From contig BORH01000011.1 of NCBI GenBank assembly GCA_018333075.1, positions 90,867-154,866 of the forward strand: DNA of 64,000 nucleotides, given 5' to 3'. This DNA is from Heyndrickxia sporothermodurans (GTDB lineage: Bacteria > Bacillota > Bacilli > Bacillales > Bacillaceae_C). The notes below the pieces were generated by a model. That model did no database searches. It was not told where the DNA came from and was given only the letters and a program-made list of their open reading frames with translations. A program made the translations under genes and the position numbers. Shown here piece by piece: positions 1 through 8,852 of this stretch (the stretch's first letter is position 1; each line of letters opens with the position of its first letter).

Positions 1-504
1 CGACATGCACGTCATGATTGGATGAATAAGCTTCAACTTATTAAAGGTAATATCGCTTTGAAACGATTAGATAATGTGGAACGAATTATGGACGAAATGA
101 TAGTAGAAGCACAACAAGAGTCTAGGCTATCAAATTTAAAGCTCCCTCATTTTGCCGAAACCCTTCTCACATTTAATTGGGAACCTCATTTATTTCAAAT
201 TGATTTTGAAGTGTTAGATGAAAGTGGAGGATTAACTGTTAAGGATCAATTATTATCTACTTGGATTCAAGCTTTTTTCAAAAAACTTGAATCGATGGTT
301 GTTCCCTATCAGGAGAATCACTTATCTATTTCTTTTGAAAGATATCAGGAGGGTACACGTTTTGAATTTGAGTTTAATGGAACAATAAAAGAAACAGAAT
401 TACAGAATGTAAATCAGTGGTTATTACGCCAAGAGACTATTGTGAAAAAAGTGAATGTAAAAGAGGTTAGTGTATCCTATTTTTCTGTTGAATATGTTCT
501 TTAA
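1..504 (+). CDS. spo0B: Spo0B sporulation initiation phosphotransferase, 5' partial
   Basis: Phosphorelay protein that passes phosphate from Spo0F to Spo0A at the start of sporulation. The frame is open from base 1, so the true start lies upstream of the window. The first residues read RHARHDWMNKLQ, which is the Spo0B histidine box; the phosphorylated His is the one in the RHDWMN motif (codon 13-15). The ATG at base 22 is an internal Met of this motif and not the start. 167 codons are visible; family members are about 180-190 residues. After the helical-hairpin dimerisation part comes the degenerate ATPase-like C-terminal domain. The next gene is obgE, the usual spo0B-obg arrangement. Confidence 0.9.
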   Translation, partial: RHARHDWMNKLQLIKGNIALKRLDNVERIMDEMIVEAQQESRLSNLKLPHFAETLLTFNWEPHLFQIDFEVLDESGGLTVKDQLLSTWIQAFFKKLESMVVPYQENHLSISFERYQEGTRFEFEFNGTIKETELQNVNQWLLRQETIVKKVNVKEVSVSYFSVEYVL

Positions 505-623
505 CATATATATTATTTTTCTTTAATTTATACTATTTCAACAGTTCCTAAAAAAATAGGATACATTAATAATTATTTCATACTAATATCTATTTAATTT
601 TTAATTATAAGGGTGGTACTTCT

Positions 624-1913
624 ATGTTTGTAGATCAGGTGAAAATATTCGTAAAAGGTGGCGATGGTGGAAATGGTATGGTCGCTTTTCGAAGAGAAAA
701 ATATGTACCTAAAGGTGGTCCTGCAGGTGGCGATGGCGGCAGAGGTGCAGATGTAGTTTTTGTCGTTGAAGAAGGATTAAGGACGTTAATGGATTTTCGT
801 TACCAGCGCCATTTTAAAGCGAATCGTGGAGAACATGGAATGTCAAAAGGACAGCATGGAAGAGGTGCTGAAGACATGGTGGTTAAAGTTCCTCCTGGTA
901 CGGTTGTAATTGATGATGATACGAAAGAAATCATTGCTGATTTAACTGAGCATGGACAAAGGGCTGTAGTTGCTAAAGGTGGACGTGGAGGTAGAGGGAA
1001 TATACGTTTTGCAACACCAGCAAATCCGGCACCTGAAATTTCAGAAAATGGTGAGCCTGGTCAGGAACGATATATTGTATTGGAACTTAAAGTTCTTGCA
1101 GATGTCGGTCTTGTAGGATTTCCAAGTGTAGGGAAATCAACCCTACTTTCAATTGTATCAGCTGCAAAGCCAAAGATTGCTGAGTATCATTTTACAACAA
1201 TCGTTCCGAATTTGGGAGTCGTTGAAACAGAGGACGGACGTAGTTTTGTCATGGCTGATTTGCCAGGATTAATAGAAGGTGCACATGAAGGTGTAGGGCT
1301 AGGACATCAGTTTCTAAGGCATATTGAAAGAACAAGGGTTATCGTCCATGTCATTGATATGTCAGGTTTAGAAGGTAGAGATCCATATCAAGATTATGTA
1401 ACCATTAATCAAGAGCTGAAGGAATATAATTTGCGATTGATGGAGAGACCTCAAATTGTTGTCGCAAATAAAATGGATATGCCAGAATCAGAAGAAAATT
1501 TAAAGAAATTTAAACAACAATTGAAAGAGGATTATCCGATATTTCCAATATCTGCGATAACTAGACAAGGCTTACGTGATTTATTATTTGCGATTGCTGA
1601 TAAATTACAAACAACTCCAGAGTTCCCTTTACATGAATTAGTAGAGGAAAAAGAAGAACAACGTGTTGTTTATAAACATGAAAAACAAGAGCAGGAATTT
1701 GACATTACAAGGGATTCTGATGGAAGCTTTGTGCTTACGGGAGAAAAACTAGAAAAGCTGTTTAAAATGACAAATTTCAGTAGGGATGAATCGGTTAAAC
1801 GTTTTGCGCGTCAATTGAGATCGATGGGAATAGACGATGCTTTAAGACAACGTGGTGCATCAAATGGCGACATTGTAAGAATAATGGATTACGAATTTGA
1901 ATTTGTAGATTAA
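624..1913 (+). CDS. obgE: GTPase Obg (ribosome assembly / sporulation GTPase)
   Basis: 429 aa, full length for Obg. Residues 1-158 form the glycine-rich OBG domain ([15 protein letters not shown]). The G domain follows with G1 GFPSVGKS near residue 165, G3 DLPG near 212 and G4 NKMD near 282. The last 80 residues match the OCT domain of Gram-positive Obg proteins. Known role of the family: late 50S ribosome assembly, coupled to the stringent response, and in Bacillus needed for Spo0A phosphorelay activation. The ATG start has a GGGTGG sequence 8-9 nt upstream. It lies 119 nt after spo0B, so co-transcription is possible. Confidence 0.97.
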   Translation: MFVDQVKIFVKGGDGGNGMVAFRREKYVPKGGPAGGDGGRGADVVFVVEEGLRTLMDFRYQRHFKANRGEHGMSKGQHGRGAEDMVVKVPPGTVVIDDDTKEIIADLTEHGQRAVVAKGGRGGRGNIRFATPANPAPEISENGEPGQERYIVLELKVLADVGLVGFPSVGKSTLLSIVSAAKPKIAEYHFTTIVPNLGVVETEDGRSFVMADLPGLIEGAHEGVGLGHQFLRHIERTRVIVHVIDMSGLEGRDPYQDYVTINQELKEYNLRLMERPQIVVANKMDMPESEENLKKFKQQLKEDYPIFPISAITRQGLRDLLFAIADKLQTTPEFPLHELVEEKEEQRVVYKHEKQEQEFDITRDSDGSFVLTGEKLEKLFKMTNFSRDESVKRFARQLRSMGIDDALRQRGASNGDIVRIMDYEFEFVD

Positions 1914-2015
1914 TTAGATAATTAAAAAACACATTTTGGTAAATATATTGTTTTTAAGAAACAATTTATTACACCAAATGATGTAATTAGCTTTTTAGAA
2001 TACCTCCTTAATAAT

Positions 2016-2059
2016 GAAGCAATTGAGTTCGAAGTAACAGCTACTTTTTCAATTGCTTC
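2016..2059 (+). promoter_or_regulatory. Nested hairpin in the leader of pheB-pheA
   Basis: Perfect 11-bp outer stem (2016-2026 with 2049-2059, GAAGCAATTGA) enclosing a smaller hairpin (AAGTA/TACTT). It sits in the 196-nt gap between obgE and pheB, and the outer stem ends 50 nt before the pheB start. The following run is only moderately T-rich. It could be the obgE terminator or an attenuator for the phenylalanine genes; the sequence alone does not decide. Confidence 0.4.
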
Positions 2060-2109
2060 ACTTCTATATTTTAAGAACTAGTGCATTTCAATTCAAGGGG
2101 GAAAGGATA

Positions 2110-2565
2110 TTGGGGAAAAAAGAGAAAGATTATAAATTTATATTGGTGCGTGAGGATGTATTACCCGAAGCAATGAAGAAAACCTTGGAAGTCAAAGAGT
2201 TGTTAGAACGTGGGAAAGCGGAATCTGTTGCGGACGCTGCGTTGAGTGTCGATCTTAGCCGAAGCGCTTTTTACAAATATAGGGATACTGTATTTCCCTT
2301 TCATTCAATTGTAAAAGAAAGAATGATTACGTTATTTTTCCATTTGGAAGATCGATCAGGGACTCTTTTTGAATTATTGGGTATCATTGCGAATCATGCT
2401 TGTAATGTTCTTACAATTCATCAAACAATACCCATTCAAGGGCGTGCAAACGTAACGATTTCATTAGAAGTAACTGATATTACGATTAGTCTAGATGATC
2501 TATTATCAAAGTTAAGAAGATTAGATTTCATTGATAAAGTAGAGATTTTAGGATCTGGAGCTTAA
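2110..2565 (+). CDS. pheB: ACT domain protein PheB
   Basis: 151 aa from a TTG start preceded by AAGGGGGAAAGG. The open frame extends further upstream (to 2053) but that part overlaps the leader hairpin, and family proteins begin [15 protein letters not shown] as here. The N-terminal half has a helix-turn-helix-like segment ([22 protein letters not shown]). The C-terminal half (from about residue 70) is an ACT domain with [12 protein letters not shown] at its first helix. PheB proteins sit before prephenate dehydratase in Bacillus and are thought to sense an aromatic amino acid; no enzymatic activity is shown. The gap to pheA is 30 nt, so they are probably one operon. Confidence 0.88.
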   Translation: MGKKEKDYKFILVREDVLPEAMKKTLEVKELLERGKAESVADAALSVDLSRSAFYKYRDTVFPFHSIVKERMITLFFHLEDRSGTLFELLGIIANHACNVLTIHQTIPIQGRANVTISLEVTDITISLDDLLSKLRRLDFIDKVEILGSGA

Positions 2566-2595
2566 AGATTCAGATTTGGGAGGGGGAAATATAGA

Positions 2596-3447
2596 ATGAA
2601 AGCTGGTTATTTGGGTCCTAAAGCAACATTTACAGATATCGCTGTGCAAAATGCTTTTCCTGATTCAGAGAGGGTGGCTTATTCAACCATTCCAGATTGC
2701 TTTAAGGCAGTAAAAAGTAGAGAAGTTGATATGGCTATCGTACCATTTGAAAATGCGTTAGAGGGATCTGTCCATTTAACGACAGATTACTTATTTCATG
2801 AATTAAACCCACCAATAAGAGCAGAGATCATTGTTCCAATTCAGCAACATTTAATGGTTCATCCAACTCAGCTGAAAAATTGGAATGAAGTGGAACGGAT
2901 ATTATCACATCCACATGCCTTAGCCCAATGTCATAAATTTTTGCATCATCAATTTAGAGGGGTAACTTTAGAGCAAATGACATCTACTGCAGCAGCAGCT
3001 AAGTACATAAGTGAACATCCAGAATTGAAAATAGCGGCTATTGCTAATGAGTTGGCTGCAGAAAAATACAATTTACAAATTGTAAAAGAAAATATCCATG
3101 ATTACACTTTTAATCATACACGTTTTATCGTATTAGCACATCCTGACACGGAAATTTCTCCTGCACTTAAAGCGACCTACGAAAAAACAACGATTATGGT
3201 TACACTTCCCTCTGATCGTGCAGGAGCTTTACATCAGGTCTTATCCGCATTTGCCTGGAGACAGATTAATTTAAGTAAAATTGAATCAAGACCATTGAAA
3301 ACTGGGTTGGGTCATTATTTTTTTATGATTGATATAAATCAATCAATAGAGGATTCATTAGTTAGACATGCATTTGAAGAAATTGAATCATTGGACTGCA
3401 AGGTGAAAATATTAGGAAGCTACTCCTCCTACCATATACAAGAATAA
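2596..3447 (+). CDS. pheA: Prephenate dehydratase
   Basis: 283 aa, monofunctional Bacillus-type enzyme converting prephenate to phenylpyruvate, the step committed to phenylalanine. The prephenate dehydratase domain covers residues 1 to about 185, starting KAGYLGPKATF and including the catalytic TRF motif (NHTRFIVL). The C-terminal ACT domain carries the phenylalanine-binding motifs GALHQVL and ESRP (KIESRPLKTGLG), so feedback inhibition by Phe is expected. SD GGGAGGGGGAAATATAG precedes the ATG. The gene ends inside a bidirectional terminator shared with niaR. Confidence 0.96.
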   Translation: MKAGYLGPKATFTDIAVQNAFPDSERVAYSTIPDCFKAVKSREVDMAIVPFENALEGSVHLTTDYLFHELNPPIRAEIIVPIQQHLMVHPTQLKNWNEVERILSHPHALAQCHKFLHHQFRGVTLEQMTSTAAAAKYISEHPELKIAAIANELAAEKYNLQIVKENIHDYTFNHTRFIVLAHPDTEISPALKATYEKTTIMVTLPSDRAGALHQVLSAFAWRQINLSKIESRPLKTGLGHYFFMIDINQSIEDSLVRHAFEEIESLDCKVKILGSYSSYHIQE

Positions 3448-3478
3448 AACCAACTAATAATTTGTTGGTTTTATTCTT
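3440..3478. terminator. Bidirectional terminator between pheA and niaR
   Basis: Perfect 15-bp stem (3440-3454 with 3464-3478), 9-nt loop, A-rich left flank and T-rich right flank. It overlaps the stop codons of both convergent genes, so it can serve both strands. Confidence 0.9.
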
Positions 3479-4016
3479 GAGAGTTCACCAAGTATCCAGC
3501 TTTTTTTAAAGCGACCTCTACATCTTGTAATTGCTGTTCGTTCTCCGCAACAAGTGTATGGATATGAATGCCTTGAGTTAAATTAGATAAATAACATGCA
3601 TTTGTATTTTGAATTTTATCAATAAATTGTTTTACTTCCCTGCGATTTGAAACCATTATAGAAGCTGTCAAATCTCCATAAACAGGGTGTTCAATTTTTA
3701 CATCCTTTACGGTGACACCATGATCAACGATGAGATTCAATTCATTTTCTGCTTGTTCAGGTGTATGGAAGCAGGCAATTGATTTTTCAATTTTGTTGGA
3801 TTTCGTAGATTGCTTTAGATATAGATAACCTTGACTTGTCGCGATAATAGGTTCGTTTTTTGCTTTTAGCAGAGTAATATCATTTACAATTACTTGACGA
3901 CTTACATGAGCTTGGTTAGCTAATTCTCCTCCTGTTATTGGTTCATTACTTCCCATTAAAATATTTAAAAGGAATTCCCTTCTACTATCGCCAAGTAATT
4001 TTTTTTCTTCAGTCAC
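3471..4016 (-). CDS. niaR: NiaR (YrxA) niacin-responsive transcription repressor
   Basis: 181 aa, minus strand. The N-terminal winged HTH (residues about 8-62: REFLLNIL, GGELANQAHVSRQVIVNDI) is followed by a 3H domain with its conserved histidines (VDHGVTVKDVKIEHPVYG and GIHIHTL). NiaR proteins bind nicotinic acid through the 3H domain and repress NAD synthesis genes. Here the gene lies directly downstream of nifS on the same strand and next to the divergent nadBCA block, which fits a local regulator. 64 nt separate it from nifS. Confidence 0.93.
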   Translation of the reverse strand: MTEEKKLLGDSRREFLLNILMGSNEPITGGELANQAHVSRQVIVNDITLLKAKNEPIIATSQGYLYLKQSTKSNKIEKSIACFHTPEQAENELNLIVDHGVTVKDVKIEHPVYGDLTASIMVSNRREVKQFIDKIQNTNACYLSNLTQGIHIHTLVAENEQQLQDVEVALKKAGYLVNSQE

Positions 4017-4080
4017 AGCTTAAACTCCCTTCACCTTTCCTTATATATCGGATTCTAACATAAAGTTTGATTTGAACCAA

Positions 4081-5223
4081 CTAAATGAGCATTACGTGAA
4101 CATTTTTCACAATCTCATTAAGCAAAGCAGCTAGTTCCTTTACATCTGACTTTTTTGTATATTTACCTAACGATACTCTTATAAACTCATTTGATTTAGA
4201 AGATGGAATTCCAAGGGCGTTCATTGTATTAGATGGTTTATGCTGTCCAACATGACAGGCACTTCCAGTTGATATAGCAAATCCATAACGATTACACTCC
4301 AACATTACATATTGACCCTCAATTCCATTTAGACCTAGACCAATAATGTGCGGTAGTTGCAATTTATGATCATTCGATTGGTAGATAGTAAAAAAGTGCT
4401 TATGTTTCGATAGTTCCTTTAAAAATAAATTTCGCATAGTAAAATAATGCTTCAAGTGTTTAACTTCTTGTGCTTTTTTTGCTGCTGTAATAAAGGCTGC
4501 GATACCAGGTAAATTGACAGTACCTCCTCTAAAACCATGTTCATGAGTTAATCTAGGAAATAATGGCTTAACATGGATAGAAGGGTCGATATAGGTTGCA
4601 CCTACTCCTTTAGGTCCATATATTTTGTGACTGGAAACGGAAACGCTATCTACGTAGTGAGTTATCCTACTGATATCTAATTTTCCAAATGATTGTACAC
4701 AATCACAATGGAACAAAATATTTTGTTGCTTTATCAAATGAGCAATTTCTTGAATGGGTTGTATTGTTCCAATTTCTGAATTTACATGCTGTATACTAAT
4801 TAAAATTGTGTCTTGGCGTATGCTTTTTTTTAAAGCGTGGAGATCAATTAGTCCATTCTGTGTAAAAGGAATTTCACTAATTTCAAATCCATCATTTTCA
4901 AGATATGATAGAGCAGAGTGTATTGAGTCGTGTTCCCCGATAGAGGTAACAATATGTTTCCCATATTGTGATTGACTTTTTGCTAATGAAATTATACTAA
5001 GAAGATTACTTTCAGTGCCCCCAGATGTAAAATAAACTCCTTCCGCAGAAACAGATAAAAGATTGGCTAATTCTTTCCGACATATTTGTAGAACATGTTC
5101 AGCTTTAGTTCCTATATCATGTAGGCTACTTGTATTTCCAAAAACATTTGAAGAGATTTTCTGGTAAACCTTCAACGCTTCACTATCTATTGGTGTTGTT
5201 GCAGAATAATCAAAATAGATCAT
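4081..5223 (-). CDS. nifS: NifS-type cysteine desulfurase of the NAD locus
   Basis: 380 aa PLP enzyme, class V aminotransferase fold. PLP lysine is Lys200 (SSHKIYGPKG) and the catalytic cysteine is Cys323 (STGSACHVG). The PLP-facing motif reads HCDCVQS where most relatives have H-D-A-V-Q. In B. subtilis the equivalent nifS is divergent from nadB and supplies sulfur for the Fe-S cluster of quinolinate synthase NadA; the arrangement is the same here. It is distinct from the second desulfurase (iscS/yrvO) at 45 kb. SD AAGGAGGAACGAG lies just before the ATG. All key residues are present, so it is judged functional although its neighbour nadB is not. Confidence 0.92.
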   Translation of the reverse strand: MIYFDYSATTPIDSEALKVYQKISSNVFGNTSSLHDIGTKAEHVLQICRKELANLLSVSAEGVYFTSGGTESNLLSIISLAKSQSQYGKHIVTSIGEHDSIHSALSYLENDGFEISEIPFTQNGLIDLHALKKSIRQDTILISIQHVNSEIGTIQPIQEIAHLIKQQNILFHCDCVQSFGKLDISRITHYVDSVSVSSHKIYGPKGVGATYIDPSIHVKPLFPRLTHEHGFRGGTVNLPGIAAFITAAKKAQEVKHLKHYFTMRNLFLKELSKHKHFFTIYQSNDHKLQLPHIIGLGLNGIEGQYVMLECNRYGFAISTGSACHVGQHKPSNTMNALGIPSSKSNEFIRVSLGKYTKKSDVKELAALLNEIVKNVHVMLI

Positions 5224-5326
5224 TCTCGTTCCTCCTTAGTTTTCAAACTATGATCAAGATCTAATGACAAAAATATTGTTTACAGGAAAAATATCTTGCC
5301 TTCATTTTAAAATTGTGTAAATATAT

Positions 5327-5338
5327 GTGTCAAGACAC
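5327..5338. promoter_or_regulatory. Candidate NiaR operator between nifS and nadB
   Basis: GTGTC-AA-GACAC, a perfect 5-bp inverted repeat with 2-nt spacer, 22 nt before the nadB start in the nifS-nadB divergent region. NiaR-family sites are short palindromes with TGTC/GACA half-sites. Assignment rests on position and half-site resemblance only. Confidence 0.45.
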
Positions 5339-5359
5339 TTGTTAATACAGGAGGGGCTT

Positions 5360-6747
5360 TTGGAAAAAACAGACATTCTTATTATTGATAGTGGGATTGC
5401 AGCGGCACTGTCTAAGGATGATGATTATCAGTTACATTATGAAGACACTCTTGATGCAGGAAGATACCTCCAGGATGAAAATCAATTGCTGCAATTAGTT
5501 AAAGACGCACCAAATTTAATCCATCAATTGATTGAGAAAGGTATTCCATTTGATATGAATGAAAATGGTGAGCTTTCTCTTGGAAAAGAAGGTGCACATA
5601 GTCGTAGTCGAATTGTCCATTGTAGAGGTGATGCAACCGGAAAAATTATCATGAACCATTTACTGCGTACATTTCCAAACAATGTACAAATAACAGAAAA
5701 TGAATTTGTTTTTCAGTTGCTTATTCAATCAATTGACCGTAAATGTATTGGTGTTAAAACAAGAAATTCAAATGGTCAAAGATTTATACTGCTCAACATA
5801 TTGTGCTTGCAACAGGTGGAATCGGTGATTTATATCCTTTTACGTCCAATTCTCCATCTGCTTCAGGAGATGGAATAGAACTTGCTTACACGGCTGGAGC
5901 AGAATTAACAGATTTAGAATTTATCCAATTTCATCCCACACTTTTAAGGATTCAAGGAAGAACCTGTGGACTTATTTCTGAAGCGGTTCGTGGAATGGGA
6001 GCAATTCTTGTAAATAATTTTAACGAGCCTATTATGGCTGATAAACATAAGCTAAAAGATTTAGCACCGAGACATATCGTATCGGAAGCCATTTATTATG
6101 AAAGATTAGAAGGGAGGGAAGTGTATTTAGATATTCATATGATAAAAGGTTTCAAAGAAAAATTTCCTACAATCACAAAGCTTTGTAATACCTATCATAT
6201 TGATCTATCTAAAGGGAAAATACCCGTTGCACCGGGATGTCATTTTTTTATGGGAGGGATAGTGACAGATGAAGTTAGTAGAACGACGATTCATGGTTTG
6301 TATGCAATTGGTGAAACAGCTTGGACTGGCGTTCATGGTGCTAATCGATTAGCTAGTAACTCTTTATTAGAAGGTCTTTACTTCGGTAAGAAATTAGCAA
6401 ATTTCTTAAATGATCAAACAATCGATGGATCTCTTTCGTATACAAATTTTTCCTCACCAAAAGAGAAAAAATGGGTACATCTTCCTAATAAACAAGATAT
6501 TCGGCATACGATGATGAAATTTAGTTCAGTTCAATAACGATGAAATTCATACCATATTTATGATGATTGCGTCTAAGTTAATTACAGATGCCGCATTATT
6601 AAGAACAGAGAGTCTGGCGGACATATTAGAGAAGATTTTCCATCAGAAGATAAGGATTGGGGAAACCACCATATTTTTTATACCAAATATAATATTGAAA
6701 GTAGGAGGATGGCGTATGAATGTAATCAAACTAAAGTCCATGCTTAA
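5360..6747 (+). pseudogene. nadB: L-aspartate oxidase NadB, multiply disrupted
   Basis: Remnant of the FAD enzyme that makes iminoaspartate for quinolinate synthesis. It starts at TTG 5360 behind AGGAGGGG. Four lesions are visible. (1) Near 5393-5410 LIIDSGIAA runs straight into ALSKDDD, so about 33 residues with most of the FAD-binding motif and the region up to QGGIAAA are gone. (2) Near 5783 the frame shifts by one, consistent with loss of one T from a T run (QRF to YTAQHIVLATGG). (3) Near 6530-6540 a frame change plus loss of some 35-40 residues joins IRHTMMKF to FNNDEIHTIF. (4) At 6614 one base is missing between RTES and RGGHIRED. The C-terminal frame then ends at 6747, overlapping nadC. 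Recognisable core segments remain (GKEGAHSRSR, GDATGK, EFIQFHPT, HGANRLASNSLLE). The combined lesions exclude a working enzyme. Confidence 0.93.
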
Positions 6748-7552
6748 TGAATTTTATAACGAAGATATTGGAGATTGTGATATTACAGGTGAAAGTTTAT
6801 TTTCAATGGCTGATTTAGGAGAGCTAACTTTTATCTCAAAACAAACGGGTGTTTTTTGTGGGGAAATGGTGATTAAAGAAGGATATAAACTATTAGATTC
6901 AGAGATTGAAGTAACAATGTTGAAACAAGATGGAAGTGTGATAGAGAGTGGAGAAAAAGTAGCTATCGTAAAAGGCTCCATTCAAAATCTATTAAAAGGC
7001 GAAAGAGTAATATTAAATCTAATTCAAAGAATGTGTGGAATAGCATCGATTACTGCTGAAGCAATGAAAAGGGTAACAGGAACATCCGCAAAAGTATCTG
7101 ATACGAGAAAGACGTTGCCAGGACTTAGAATGCTTGATAAATATGCGGTTTTAATAGGTGGTGGAGTGAATCACCGCTTTGGGTTGTACGATACAGTAAT
7201 GATTAAGGATAATCATATTTCCTTTGTTGGTTCAATTGGTGAAGCTATAAAAAAAGTACGAAAAAAAATTGGTCATACAGTAAAGATTGAAGTAGAAATC
7301 GAATCAAAGGAACAACTATTAGAGGCGATCGAGTACAAGGCAGATATTATCATGTTTGATAATTGTACACCTCAAGAAATTCAAAACTGGATTGACTTCG
7401 TCCCAGATGAAATTGTCACTGAGGCATCGGGTAATATTACACTAAATAATTTAAATGCTTATGCAAAGACTGGTATTCAATATATCTCATTAGGTTGTTT
7501 AACACATTCAGTTAAGGCATTTGATATTAGTGCTAGAGTAAAATTTAATTAG
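6716..7552 (+). CDS. nadC: Nicotinate-nucleotide pyrophosphorylase (carboxylating)
   Basis: 278 aa quinolinate phosphoribosyltransferase; quinolinate + PRPP to nicotinate mononucleotide. Start ATG behind GTAGGAGGATGGCGT; the open frame upstream belongs to the nadB remnant. Family motifs are intact: [38 protein letters not shown]. Overlaps the last 32 nt of the nadB pseudogene and lies 23 nt before nadA. Confidence 0.95.
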   Translation: MNVIKLKSMLNEFYNEDIGDCDITGESLFSMADLGELTFISKQTGVFCGEMVIKEGYKLLDSEIEVTMLKQDGSVIESGEKVAIVKGSIQNLLKGERVILNLIQRMCGIASITAEAMKRVTGTSAKVSDTRKTLPGLRMLDKYAVLIGGGVNHRFGLYDTVMIKDNHISFVGSIGEAIKKVRKKIGHTVKIEVEIESKEQLLEAIEYKADIIMFDNCTPQEIQNWIDFVPDEIVTEASGNITLNNLNAYAKTGIQYISLGCLTHSVKAFDISARVKFN

Positions 7553-7575
7553 CAGGCGTGATCGGAGGATTATTC

Positions 7576-8685
7576 ATGTCGTTTATTGATATGTTAAATG
7601 AAAATCAAAATCATATAATTCCAGATAAATACAAAAAAATGGATAGAATAGTGATGGAAAAACGGGTAAGGGAAATAAAAAAAATATTAGGAGAAGATCT
7701 GTTTATCCCTGGGCATCATTATCAAAAGGATGAAGTAATCCAATTTGCAGATGTTACTGGAGATTCTTTACAGCTTGCACAAGTTTCGGCTCATAATAAA
7801 AATGCAAAATACATTGTTTTTTGTGGAGTTCATTTTATGGCAGAGACAGCAGATATCCTGACGGGCCCTGATCAGCAAGTATTATTGCCTGACTTGCGGG
7901 CAGGCTGTTCGATGGCGGATATGGCTAATATCCATCAAACAGAAAGGGCTTGGGAAGAACTTCAATTGCTGTTTGACGATACAATTATTCCATTAACCTA
8001 TGTAAATTCTACAGCAGCAATTAAAGCATTTGTGGGAAAAAATGGAGGTGCAACCGTAACATCGTCAAATGCTCAAACGATGATTAAATGGGCATTTAAA
8101 CAGAAGGAACGAATTTTATTTCTTCCAGACCAGCATCTTGGTAGGAATACTGCATATGATATTGGAATTCCATTATCTGAAATGGCTATATGGGATCCAA
8201 TTGAAAATCAGCTAATCTATGATGGTAATCTTAAAAATTTGCGGGTCATATTGTGGAAAGGTCATTGCTCCGTTCATGCAAAATTTACTACAAAAAATAT
8301 AGTTGAAGTACGTGAAAAGCATCCAGATATGAACATTATTGTTCATCCAGAATGTAGCAGAGATGTTGTTGCATTATCCGATGATAATGGGTCTACTAAG
8401 TATATTATAGATACATTGGACGCTGCAAAGGATGGTACTGAATGGGCAATAGGAACAGAAATGAATTTAGTTAATCGTCTAATCAAACAACATCCTAAAA
8501 AACATATTATTTCATTAAATCCATATATGTGTCCATGTTTGACGATGAATAGGATAGATGTTGAGCATTTGTTATGGAATCTAGAATGTATAATAGACAA
8601 TGCACCAATTAATAGAATTCAAGTAGATAGTGCAACAGCGAAGAATGCGATTCTAGCACTAAATCGGATGCTGCAAAAAGCATAA
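7576..8685 (+). CDS. nadA: Quinolinate synthase A
   Basis: 369 aa, Bacillus-length NadA condensing iminoaspartate with dihydroxyacetone phosphate. The three [4Fe-4S] ligand cysteines are recognisable in [18 protein letters not shown] and YMCPCLTMN. Other motifs: PGHHYQ, GDSLQLA and [12 protein letters not shown] 7576 follows CGGAGGATTATTC at good spacing; the in-frame GTG 7558 lies before that SD. Last gene of the nadBCA unit. It is intact even though its substrate-providing enzyme NadB is broken. Confidence 0.95.
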   Translation: MSFIDMLNENQNHIIPDKYKKMDRIVMEKRVREIKKILGEDLFIPGHHYQKDEVIQFADVTGDSLQLAQVSAHNKNAKYIVFCGVHFMAETADILTGPDQQVLLPDLRAGCSMADMANIHQTERAWEELQLLFDDTIIPLTYVNSTAAIKAFVGKNGGATVTSSNAQTMIKWAFKQKERILFLPDQHLGRNTAYDIGIPLSEMAIWDPIENQLIYDGNLKNLRVILWKGHCSVHAKFTTKNIVEVREKHPDMNIIVHPECSRDVVALSDDNGSTKYIIDTLDAAKDGTEWAIGTEMNLVNRLIKQHPKKHIISLNPYMCPCLTMNRIDVEHLLWNLECIIDNAPINRIQVDSATAKNAILALNRMLQKA

Positions 8686-8726
8686 TTTTCAAAAGCTTAA
8701 ACTATATAATGTAAAGCAATATTTTC

Positions 8727-8758
8727 ATGCCTTCTCCTTTAAAGAGAAGGCATATTTT
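8727..8758 (+). terminator. Terminator after nadA
   Basis: 10-bp perfect stem ATGCCTTCTC/GAGAAGGCAT with 7-nt loop, followed by ATTTTTA. Confidence 0.85.
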
Positions 8759-8852
8759 TATAGGATAAAACATAAATTTTTTTTGAAGATCATTAGCAAT
8801 TTGCCCATTTTGACATAGACTATATGGACTTATGCCTGAGGAGGGGAATTTA

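Noticed and set aside
5327-6560. nadB fragments read as separate genes
   Set aside because: The pieces align end to end with one NadB and are separated by frameshifts and deletions, so they are one pseudogene. Pure sequencing error is unlikely because two of the lesions remove dozens of residues.
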